Position numbers and translations under genes: made by a program. Below are positions 1-7,700 of a stretch of 12,740 nt of DNA, piece by piece. The stretch lies in assembly GCA_945873715.1 (NCBI GenBank), contig CAMCFL010000030.1:1-12740 (forward strand), read 5' to 3'. The DNA is from Akkermansia muciniphila (GTDB lineage: Bacteria > Verrucomicrobiota > Verrucomicrobiia > Limisphaerales > UBA9464). The notes below the pieces were generated by a model, which worked only from the letters and a program-made list of their open reading frames with translations, did not search any database and had not been told where the DNA came from. The stretch's first letter is position 1, and the number at the start of each line of letters is the position of its first letter.

Positions 1-107
1 CGTGGGCCACCGGTTTTCTGCGTCCACTCGGGGTTCCTTGCGGCCTCCGCGATGAATCGACTCCCGTCTTTGGCTCGTTCCTGCCGAGGGCCGGCACTCC
101 GCCCATC

Positions 108-135
108 GCGATCACACTTTCCAAAGTGTGATCGC
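108..135. repeat. palindrome of the CACACTTT/AAAGTGTG family, copy 1
   Basis: A 13-bp perfect inverted repeat (108-120 against 123-135) surrounds a CC centre; its core reads CACACTTTCCAAAGTGTG. It lies about 130 bases before the chosen cinA start. Related copies occur at 157-180 and 8502-8523. After this copy comes ATCGCCATTC, and after the third copy ATCCTCATTC, so some flanking sequence is shared too. It could be a regulator binding site or a short interspersed palindromic element; the sequence does not decide between them. Confidence 0.7.
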
Positions 136-156
136 CATTCCGGGGCAGGCGCGCAC

Positions 157-180
157 GACCACACTTTGCAAAGTGAGGTC
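157..180. repeat. palindrome of the CACACTTT/AAAGTGTG family, copy 2
   Basis: A 24-bp near-perfect palindrome with core CACACTTTGCAAAGTG and outer arms GACC/GGTC; only one base pair is mismatched (A at 161 against A at 176). It begins 21 bases after copy 1. The outer arm differs from the ATCA/TGAT of copy 3 on both sides together, so the symmetry is kept. It lies 88 bases before the likely cinA start at 268. Confidence 0.65.
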
Positions 181-267
181 CTGTACCCGGGGGCGGAAGG
201 CGGAATGCGGCGCGTCCGCCTACGCCGGGGTTTGCGGTCCGGCCGATTCGTCGCAGTATCGCCGTGC

Positions 268-1527
268 GTGACGATTGAACTGATCAATACCGGCTCGGAA
301 CTGATGCTGGGCCGGGTGCTGAACTCGCATCAGCAGTGGATCTGCCGGACCCTGGCCGACCGCGGCTACATCGTGGACCGGCAGGTGGCGATCTCCGATG
401 ATTCCACCGCGTTGGTGGCGGCGGTGCGCGAGGGGCTCAGCCGGGCCGACTGGGTGATCACCACCGGCGGACTCGGGCCGACCTGCGATGATCGGACCCG
501 CGAGTTGGTGGCCGCCATGCTCGGCCGACGGTTGGAACATCATCCGGAGGTCGAAGCCCAGATCCGCAGTTACTTCGAGGGACGCAACCGTCCGGTGCCA
601 GTGCGGACCAAGGTGGAGGCCATGGTGCCGGAAGGAGCGGAGGTGTTGGTGAACCGGCACGGAACAGCTCCGGGACTCGCCCTGTGGCTGGATCCGAACC
701 CACTGCGTCCCGATGGGCGCCCGACCTGGCTGGTGATGTTGCCGGGACCCCCGCGCGAATTGCGACCGATGGTCCTCGACGAGGTTTTGCCCCGATTGAC
801 GAAGCGGTTCCCGCGGACGGAAGAGTTTGTCTGTCGGACGCTCAAGACGACCGGATTGGGCGAGTCGTACATGGAAGAACTCCTGGACGAACCGCTGAAG
901 GAACTCGTCGCCATGGGCATGGATCTGGGTTTCTGCGCCCGGGTGGGTGAAGTCGACGTGCGCTTCGTCGCCCGGGGCGAATTGGCGCACGCAATCGTGG
1001 CCGAGGCCGAGCGTCGGACGCGGGCGGTGGCGTCGGCCCACATCTTCGGGGTCGACGACGAATCGCTGGAAACGGTGCTCGTGAATGAGTTCACGGCGCG
1101 GGGATTGAAGCTGGCCCTCGCTGAGTCCTGCACGGGTGGACACATCGCCAATCGGGTGACCAACGTCCCGGGGGCTTCCGCGGTGCTGGTGGCCGGGTGG
1201 GTGACCTATGCCAACGAGGCGAAGCAGAAGTTCCTGGGCGTCCCGGAAGCGCTGTTGAAGGAACACGGGGCGGTCAGTGAACCGGTGGCCCGGGCCATGG
1301 CCGAGGGGGCGCGCACGGCGAGCGGTGCCGACTACGCCGTGGCTGTGACGGGGATTGCCGGTCCCGGCGGTGCGGTCCCGGGGAAGCCGGTGGGAACGGT
1401 GTTCATCGCGGTGGCCGGTCCGGACGGAGTGGAAGTGAAACAACAGTTGAACGCCTTCGATCGGGAGACGTTCAAGTACATCACGGCCCAGCAGGCGATG
1501 GCGGCGGTGTTGAGGAGGGCGCGGTAG
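268..1527 (+). CDS. cinA: CinA-like protein: MoCF-type domain plus nicotinamide-nucleotide amidase domain
   Basis: CinA proteins hydrolyse the amide of nicotinamide mononucleotide in the pyridine-nucleotide salvage cycle, and the N-terminal COG1058 domain can act as an ADP-ribose pyrophosphatase; both are cytoplasmic. Residues 1-170 are the MoCF-like domain with TTGGLGPT at 65-72. The C-terminal amidase domain (about 265-419) carries ESCTGG at 286-291, whose serine is the expected nucleophile, and TGIAGPGG at 361-368. From GTG 268 the protein is 419 aa, the usual length, and it begins directly with the conserved strand TIELINTGSEL. The frame stays open upstream to 52, and an ATG at 205 with a purine-rich stretch in front is an alternative start, but that extension (MRRVRLRRGL...) looks unlike any CinA. 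All key motifs are intact. The 3' end overlaps a converging frame by 47 bp. Confidence 0.93.
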   Translation: MTIELINTGSELMLGRVLNSHQQWICRTLADRGYIVDRQVAISDDSTALVAAVREGLSRADWVITTGGLGPTCDDRTRELVAAMLGRRLEHHPEVEAQIRSYFEGRNRPVPVRTKVEAMVPEGAEVLVNRHGTAPGLALWLDPNPLRPDGRPTWLVMLPGPPRELRPMVLDEVLPRLTKRFPRTEEFVCRTLKTTGLGESYMEELLDEPLKELVAMGMDLGFCARVGEVDVRFVARGELAHAIVAEAERRTRAVASAHIFGVDDESLETVLVNEFTARGLKLALAESCTGGHIANRVTNVPGASAVLVAGWVTYANEAKQKFLGVPEALLKEHGAVSEPVARAMAEGARTASGADYAVAVTGIAGPGGAVPGKPVGTVFIAVAGPDGVEVKQQLNAFDRETFKYITAQQAMAAVLRRAR

Positions 1528-2236
1528 CTTCCTGCCTCTTCACCTGGATCGGGAAAGTTCCGGCATCGAAACGGGATGACCCGTCGGTCGCGGCGGGAAC
1601 CTCGATCTCGGTGAACAGGTTGGCCGTCCAGGGACGGCCTTCCGTTTCCTGCAGATTCCGGAGCGTGCCGTTGCCCGCCAGGAGCAGGAAGGTGAGGCGG
1701 TATTTCCCGGGGCGCACCCCTTCGATGGTGAAGGTTCCATCGTCGGAAACGAGGGGCGTGTACTGGGTCAAGCCACATTCGCGCGCGCGGCCCGCGGCGG
1801 AGTGATGCCAGTCCACCCGCCAGAAGCCCCGCTCCATCGGAGGGAGAGCGGTGGGAGGCGCGACCGGCGCGAGGGCGGGTTGCAGGTTGGCGTGGTTGAT
1901 GTGCGGGGCCCAGAATTCGACGAGGCCCGGTTCAGCGCAGGTCAGACGACCCACGACCGTGACGGTCCCGGGGGCCGCTTCGCCGAGTTGGGTGACGAGC
2001 GATTCGCCAGGTTGAACCGTGATGCACTGCTGGCCGAGTGGGTGCATCCCCTCGATGGCGCAGAGATTCCATTCCCCTGGTGGGACTTGATTCAGGACGA
2101 AGGATCCGTCGGCTGCGGTCGTGGTGGTGTAGTCCCCGCTGCTGCTCACGTAGCCCGGGTAATCTCCCATCGCGGAGGGAAGCATCCGGATCGGCTTCTG
2201 GAAGTCGGGCCAGGGCTTCATCAAGCCCGGGGGCAA
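1481..2236 (-). pseudogene. carboxypeptidase-regulatory-like C-terminal fragment, out of frame with the sigma-factor part
   Basis: This frame encodes repeated beta-sandwich-like segments of the carboxypeptidase-regulatory/Cna-B type. The first is DYPGYVSSSGDYTTTTAADG followed by SFVLNQVPPGEWNL; the second is DDGTFTIEGVRPGKYRL near residue 165. Such domains usually sit in exported or surface proteins. No signal peptide, membrane segment or convincing start is present, and the frame emerges inside the sigma-factor reading frame at about 2170-2190. I read it as the 3' part of a longer gene (or of a sigma-factor fusion) that lost its 5' part by deletion and frameshift. Its last ~15 codons, a Pro/Ser/Ala-rich tail, lie antisense to the end of cinA. 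Translation from an internal ATG at 2221 or by frameshifting cannot be excluded. I assign no function. Confidence 0.6.
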
Positions 2237-2570
2237 GCTGGTTCCAGGTTTCGTCCTCGGGATGTGCGGGTTGCATGGCGAGGGCTTCCTGTTCGCGGTG
2301 CTGACGGCGGGTTTCGGTGCGGATCGCCCGGAGTGCGACCAGACGGGTGGTGTTGAAGAGCCATCCGGGCAGGATCACCTGGCGGGGCAGGGAGCCCGCC
2401 TTGCGGGCCAGGAGCAGGAACACGGCCTGGGCGATGTCATCGGCGAGGCCGGGATCGGTGACCTGACGTCGTGCAGCGGCGTGGACCAGTCCGACGTGTC
2501 GCTTCACCAGTTCGGCGAAGGCGTCCTCGGATCCGGCGGCGTATTCCTCAAGAAGTTTCCAGTCTTCCAT
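1932..2570 (-). pseudogene. ECF-type sigma-70 factor, region 2 intact, region 4 lost
   Basis: From ATG 2570 the protein starts MEDWKLLEEYAAGSEDAFAE and continues through a clear sigma-70 region 2 (about residues 12-90: ELVKRHVGLVHAAARRQV, DDIAQAVFLLLARKAG, PGWLFNTTRLVALRAI). This region binds core RNA polymerase and the -10 element. Homology runs to LDEALARLPEADPDASL, the start of the region 4 helices, near 2186. After that the frame becomes Arg/His/Pro-rich with no helix-turn-helix. At that point another frame picks up a carboxypeptidase-regulatory-like protein. A sigma factor without region 4 should not read a -35 element, so this is probably a degraded gene, although a truncated sigma-2 protein could still be made. 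A TTG at 2579 is a less likely start. The gene is divergent from the one at 2694. Confidence 0.7.
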
Positions 2571-2693
2571 GGCAATCAATTGGTTTCAGGGAGTCATGCC
2601 CGCCAGGGCCGTTGAACGGGACAGTGGACTTGTACCGCGGGGATCCGCAGTGGCACAACACACACGGTCAGGATCCCTGCACCCATCCCCACC

Positions 2694-4043
2694 ATGATTC
2701 TCCGTTTTCTGGGACTTCTCTTCCAAAAGGTGTTTGGCGGCCTCTTTGGTCGTCGCACCTCCGATGATTCTTCACTGCGGGGTGCCGCCGCATCGGCTTT
2801 GGTGGACATGGAAGACGGAATGCGCGCCCAGGCGGCGGCCGTCCACCACGACCTGGTCCGGATGCGCCGCACCCTTCCGCCCCTGGCTCTGGTCCGTGTG
2901 CCCGCCACGGACGTGGCCTGGCTCCAGGAACCCGAAGCGACGCGGCGGTTGAATGCGCTCCGGGAGGCCGGCTTTGCCGAGGGTGAGGCCTGCCAGTATC
3001 AGGGCCTGCCCAAGGTTGCGGGATTCGACCTGTTGGATCCGACCCACACCCTTCGGGCGACGCTGGCGAAGTCCGGGCCGAAGCTGGTCCTCGAACTGGA
3101 TGCCCATCTGGAAGACGGGTCGGTGGTGGCCGGGTGCGACGCCGAGATGCCGCGGGGAATCACGGCACCGCCCTGGATCCGTCGTGATCACCGGCCGGGA
3201 ATCGAGCCTGCGGATTTGATCCGGACCTTTACGGAGACGATTCGCGGATTGCCCGTGAGGCAGGGCGACCTGGCCTTGTTCCGGGCGCTTTCGGCCGAGT
3301 CGTTTCACCGACTCCAGGAGTGGCGGGCGGAGCGCGGGGGTTGGACCATGGACGAGGTCCGCGCCCAGAAGGGGGTGGCAGCCGATGCGCCAGTTACCGA
3401 CGAACTCGAAACGGCATACCAACAGAACGTCGAGCGCTGGATCACCTGCTGGCTTCGGTTGCAGCCGCAGTTGCCCTTCGATCTGGATGCCCGGCTTGAA
3501 TCCCTCCTCTACGTGCACGACGCCATGGACCGGGCCGCGTTGCAGCTCCAATGGGTGGTCCTGACCGAAGACACGGGCGTTCGCGGGACGGAGTTCGGCG
3601 AGGGAAGCCCAAGGGAGGCTCTGGCTCGGGTGAACGAGTCGCGGGGATGCCCCCTGGCGCTCGCCTTCCAGAAGACCACGGAACCCCGCGTGGACTTCTA
3701 CCTGCCGCAGGTGCATCCCCGGATCATTGCGCTCCAGGGACCCCTGGGTGACGCGCTGGAGAAGGGGCTTCGGCGAAACGACCTCCGCAAGAGCCTATTC
3801 GCGCTGGGCAAGTATCGGATTTCCACCCGGGAAGAAGCCGAGGCCCTCGGTGCTGCGGTGGCCTACCTCGAATCCTCCACGCGACCGGTGTCCCAGGGCG
3901 ACCTCAAGGCGCTGGTGCGGATCGTGACGCAGGTTCAGGAAGGATCCGGCGCGGTCGAACCATTGCGGGAGCAGGTGCTGGATCCGCTGGAGCGACTGGT
4001 CCGGCGGGTGACGGGTGCGAGCGGGGCGCGAGAGGAGTCCTAG
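2694..4043 (+). CDS. hypothetical protein, 449 aa, function unknown
   Basis: I do not recognise this protein. It begins MILRFLGLLFQKVFGGLFG, a short hydrophobic or amphipathic segment that is not a classical signal peptide (no polar gap or cleavage site) but could touch the membrane. The rest is soluble and mixed in charge: an Arg-rich helix (MRAQAAAVHHDLVRMRRTLPP) near residues 43-63, a mid-region with many Trp and Leu (ETAYQQNVERWITCWLRLQP), and a C-terminal helix (EPLREQVLDPLERLVRRV). No nucleotide-binding, metal-binding or DNA-binding motif stands out. The strong third-position GC bias and long uninterrupted frame support a real gene. ATG 2694 is the first start after the divergent gap; no strong ribosome-binding site is visible. 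The gene is followed by 69 bases before the toxin-antitoxin pair and is probably transcribed separately. Confidence 0.8.
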   Translation: MILRFLGLLFQKVFGGLFGRRTSDDSSLRGAAASALVDMEDGMRAQAAAVHHDLVRMRRTLPPLALVRVPATDVAWLQEPEATRRLNALREAGFAEGEACQYQGLPKVAGFDLLDPTHTLRATLAKSGPKLVLELDAHLEDGSVVAGCDAEMPRGITAPPWIRRDHRPGIEPADLIRTFTETIRGLPVRQGDLALFRALSAESFHRLQEWRAERGGWTMDEVRAQKGVAADAPVTDELETAYQQNVERWITCWLRLQPQLPFDLDARLESLLYVHDAMDRAALQLQWVVLTEDTGVRGTEFGEGSPREALARVNESRGCPLALAFQKTTEPRVDFYLPQVHPRIIALQGPLGDALEKGLRRNDLRKSLFALGKYRISTREEAEALGAAVAYLESSTRPVSQGDLKALVRIVTQVQEGSGAVEPLREQVLDPLERLVRRVTGASGAREES

Positions 4044-4064
4044 AGCCCCCGCTTGGCGACCCCT

Positions 4065-4096
4065 ACAGAACTCTGGCTAGACAGGCCAGAATCTGT
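4065..4096. promoter_or_regulatory. interrupted palindrome, candidate operator of the toxin-antitoxin pair
   Basis: Two nested inverted repeats, ACAGA (4065-4069) with TCTGT (4092-4096) and TCTGGC (4072-4077) with GCCAGA (4085-4090), make an imperfect 32-bp palindrome ending 16 bases before the antitoxin start. Phd-family antitoxins bind such palindromes to repress their own operon, so position and form both fit. It might instead be a transcript-end hairpin for the gene ending at 4043, but no T-run follows. Confidence 0.45.
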
Positions 4097-4112
4097 TTCG
4101 TAGCGTCCAAAC

Positions 4113-4361
4113 GTGAAGAAGAACCGGTGGCAACTTCAGGAGGCCAAGAACCAGCTGAGTCAGGTGGTCGAAAACGCCCTGACGGTTCAGCCCCAGGTGA
4201 TCACGCGGCACGGCAAGGATGCCGTCGTCGTGGTTTCCATGGCCGAATGGACGCGATCGGGTGCGTCCCGCCGGAAGTTGGTGGACGTTCTCCGGGAATG
4301 CCCGGTCCCGGATTTTGAGATCCCGATGGATCGGGACCGGCCGGGATCCCTGGAACTATGA
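4113..4361 (+). CDS. type II antitoxin, Phd/YefM family
   Basis: This 82-aa protein has the Phd/YefM fold signature: WQLQEAKNQLSQVVENAL at the N-terminus (DNA-binding and dimerising part), then QVITRHGKDAVVVVSMAEW, the typical beta-strand pair. The acidic, proline-containing tail (PVPDFEIPMDRDRPGS) is the part that usually wraps the toxin. Family members neutralise the partner toxin and repress the operon. The start is GTG at 4113; no ATG is available in frame before the conserved region. The stop codon overlaps the toxin's ATG by four bases (ATGA at 4358-4361), which implies translational coupling. A palindrome directly upstream is a likely binding site. The family assignment is firm; the toxin target is unknown. 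Confidence 0.9.
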   Translation: MKKNRWQLQEAKNQLSQVVENALTVQPQVITRHGKDAVVVVSMAEWTRSGASRRKLVDVLRECPVPDFEIPMDRDRPGSLEL

Positions 4362-4768
4362 GCTTTCTGGTGGACGCAAACGTACTCTCCGAGGCGATTC
4401 GCAAGGTTCCGGAGGCCCGAGTGCTGCGCTGGATGGAGGTCCACGACGCCGACCTTCACCTCTCGGTGATCACGCTCGGCGAGATCGAAAAGGGCATCCT
4501 CAAACTGCAAATGGGCTCCCGACGGCGTGGGATGGAGGCGTGGCTTCGGGAACTGCGCTCGACGATGACGGGACGGATTCTTCCCTTCGGAGAAGCTGAG
4601 GCGTCGGCCTGGGCCCACTACTTCGAGCGCCAACGGGCCAAAGGGCGCGTGCTCCCGACGATCGACAGCATGCTCGCTGCGACGGCGAAGGTGCACGGGA
4701 TGACGATGGCCACGCGGAATATCGCCGATTTCCCCGACGTCCTCGTCACTGATCCCTGGTCCGGTTGA
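4358..4768 (+). CDS. PIN-domain ribonuclease toxin, VapC/FitB-like
   Basis: A 136-aa PIN-domain protein, the usual length for the family. The acidic residues that bind Mg2+ or Mn2+ are all in place: Asp6 (FLVDANVLSE), Glu42 (VITLGEIEKG), Asp103 (PTIDSMLAATA) and Asp124 (TRNIADF). VapC/FitB toxins are endoribonucleases that cut specific tRNA or rRNA sites and are held inactive by the cognate antitoxin, here the Phd-like protein encoded just upstream with a 4-bp overlap. The pairing of a Phd-type antitoxin with a FitB-like PIN toxin is common. No residue appears lost, so the toxin is probably active. Its last 23 bp overlap the 3' end of the converging large gene. Confidence 0.92.
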   Translation: MSFLVDANVLSEAIRKVPEARVLRWMEVHDADLHLSVITLGEIEKGILKLQMGSRRRGMEAWLRELRSTMTGRILPFGEAEASAWAHYFERQRAKGRVLPTIDSMLAATAKVHGMTMATRNIADFPDVLVTDPWSG

Positions 4769-7700
4769 TCGTGAACCACAGGCTGCCCCGCATCGGCTTC
4801 CCACCGGCCTGAGCGTCGACGTTGTACTTGAGTTCACCCTGCATGACGGGGCGGATCCCGGGGATCTCCAGGCGCACGGTCCGCCCATCGGGTTGGACGG
4901 TGGCGGATTTCACGGTCCATTCCTCGCGGCCTTCCTGGGCCGGTTGGCTGACGAGCCAATCCTTGGATCCATACTGCTGGGCGTAGCGATAGTTCCAGAC
5001 GCGCAACCCGTAGCTGCCCGGGTCCTGGGCGGTGGTGGGATCGACGGGTTGCGAGAACGTCACGTCCACCCCTCCGGCCACCACTTTCCAATCGAGGGGC
5101 AACGCGACGGGTTTCCCGGTGAAGCGCACGCGTTGCACGGCACCGTCCTTGATCGCGCTCGTCTGCCATCCGGTGCTGCCGGCCACCAGCAGGCTGTCGT
5201 CCTGCGAATTGAAGGAGGCGCGGTTGGGTCCGCTCAGGAACTTCACCGGCAACGGGACGACCGCACCCTGAATGCCCGCGCCACCGGCGTCCTCGTCACG
5301 CAGGACGAGCATCATCCCGCAACGCCCCCAGAGCAGGTGGAGCATCTGGCCGCCCAACGCCCCCCAGTGCCCTTCGGGAATCCACACCTGCGAACCGCTG
5401 GAGTTGTCGACGCCATGCGGAACCCACGACAGCGGCGCGTCGTAACCCATCGGCCGTTGGTCGGTGATCTTCGGTCCACCCCATCCGCCGTATAGCCCGT
5501 CGTGGATCTCCCAGATGCCCGACGACGGCGTCCAATCGCCCTGTTGCGGGGCCACAGTGATGACGCGGCCATCGGGGCGGACGCCCATGCCGTTCGGGTT
5601 CCGGAAGCCACTGGCCAACGTTTCCATGGCGGAACCGTCTGCCGCCACCCGATGCACGCCCTTGGGATCGACGTAATAGAATCGCCCCGTCTTGTCGGCC
5701 TCGAGACACGTGACGTAGTCGTGGCCACCGGGCGAGGTCTGGATGCCGTCGAAGAACGATTCGTATTCCTCGGCTCGACCGTCACGGTTGCGATCGTGCA
5801 GGCGGGTGATGCGGTCGCGTCCGAGGACGAACACTTCGCCATTGCGGACCTTCAGCCCGAGCGGTTGGTAAAGACCGGTGGCGAAGCGGCGCCATTGAAG
5901 TTTCTTCAGGCCGGCATCCACCCCCTTCACCTGCCAGACATCCCCGTGGATGCTGCAGACATAGACGGTTCCGTCCCCGGTGACATCAACGCCGGAGGCA
6001 AAGAACAGCGCCTTGGCGGGGTTGTCGTAGGGGAAGGTCAGGGTGTCGACGGCGAGGATCTCGGTGTCGAGGCCGCGTTGGCCTACCGTCTGGAGTTCCG
6101 GTTCCGGCACGGCGGGGACCAGCGTGCGGAGCGGATCCTTCGGCGGGCGTTGCTGCTTCGACCAGGCCTTGAAGGCGTCGAGTTGGTTGGTGGAACCCCG
6201 CCAGAGATGGAGCGTGAAGACCTGCGCTTTCTTGCTGGGTGGGAGCTGGAGGACCCCCTCGGGAGCGCTGGCGGAAAGGCCCAGCCCAATGACCGCCGCG
6301 GATTGGGTGGATCGGTCTGATCCGACTGATCCGCTGAGGGTCAGGGAGAGGGGTGCCTGGTGCGGGGCGACGCTGAGGGTACGGGTGAACACCGGCCCTG
6401 CGGGGGTCTGCTGGAGACCTGGGGTCTCCCGCACGCGGGTGCCATTTACGGTATACTCCAGCACGATCTGGTCCTTGCCGACGTGAAGCTTCTCCAGGCG
6501 GAACGTGCTGCCCGGCCACGAAGCGTCTTTCGGGAGGTCGAGGGCCGATTCACCTCCGGGTCGCGGTGCGCCGATCAACCCGAAGCGGGCCGGATCAAAC
6601 CGGATGAACCCTCCCGTCCATGCGGCTCGAAAGGCTCCGTTGGCCAGGTCATAGGCGACGCCGCCATCCACGCCCTTGCCGCCGAGCCGGACGGCGAATC
6701 CCTTGGTCAAGGTCGACCCATCGGCAAGGCGGAGCGTGGCGGCGAGATGATGTCCGATGTCCGCCGCCTGCCAACGGTTGTCCACCCAGTCGCCTTCCCC
6801 CTGAGCCCCGGGTTCGCGTCCGGAAACGGCAGGTTCACCCGGTGCCCGGCCGAGAGGAGTGTCGAGGGCAGTGGGCTTGGATCCGCCGACCGGCGGTTGG
6901 GAGGGCGCCTTGGCGGACGTCCGATCCCGGTCGGGCTGATCCAGGTTCCAGTGGGCGAGGCTCGTGGTGTCCGCGTGGACGGGACTGGTGGGAACGCCGG
7001 TGATCGGTCGCAGGCCGCGGCTGAGGCGGACGTCGTCAATCCAGCCGTCGCAACCGAGTCCGCCTTCGACCAGTCGGCCGATGGCGAACTGCGACGCCGT
7101 GGTATCGGGCTGGGCAAAGCGTCGGATCTTCTGGTCGGCGACGGCCTTGCCATCGACGAACAATTTCACCTGTCCGGGAGCGCAGTGGGCGGCGACATGA
7201 TGCCATTGGCCATCGCTGAGATCTGCCCCGCCGCGGACGTTGTCCGGGGAACCGCCGGGCGCGTAGAAGCTGAGCTCTCCGGTGCCGGCGAAAGTGTAGA
7301 GTTCCCAATGGGTGGAGGACGACTTGGCTTCGCTGGCGGCGATGAGGTTGAAGCCTTCCTTGGAACCGATCTTCACCCAGGCTTCGACGGTGAATGGGGG
7401 CTGGCGAAAAGCATTCGTCACGTCCACGACGAGGCCAGTCACTCGGGCATCGAGTGCGGCCCCGAAACGTCCTTCGACCTGGGCTGAATCCTTCCGGGGC
7501 GGAAGCCGGGAGCTCTTGGGGGCAGCAGGTGCTTCAGGGCGCGGAGTGGAGGTGCGGACCCGCGGAGCGGCCGGCGGTTGGTCGGCCAGGGGCGCGAGCT
7601 TCTCGAGGCCGGCGAGTTCCTTGCGGAGCTTCACTCCGGCGTCCTCCTCGGTGTGCCCGATGATTCCGATCGGACCCCTCCAGCCACTGGCGTGGACGAT

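Noticed and set aside
52..267. N-terminal extension of the cinA frame
   Set aside because: It runs across both palindromes and is Arg/Ser/Pro-rich; CinA homology starts at the GTG at 268.
220..1443. A 407-codon minus-strand frame over cinA
   Set aside because: His/Arg/Gly-rich antisense shadow typical of high-GC coding DNA; the sense strand has all CinA motifs.
2640..2677. GGGATCC / GGATCCC inverted repeat before the 449-aa gene
   Set aside because: GGATCC is itself palindromic and frequent in this window, so two copies 24 bases apart carry little weight as an operator.
2772..3716. A 314-codon minus-strand frame over the 449-aa gene
   Set aside because: Its composition (His, Gln, Arg, Gly) is that of a shadow. 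The plus-strand frame is longer and more balanced.
4053..4083. Possible -35/-10 promoter (TTGGCG ... GCTAGA) before the antitoxin gene
   Set aside because: The match to the -10 consensus is weak and the spacing had to be tuned; not enough to call.
6360..7487. A 375-codon plus-strand frame inside the large secreted-protein gene
   Set aside because: Gly/Arg-rich antisense shadow of LamG and DUF6797-like coding sequence, with no domain of its own.
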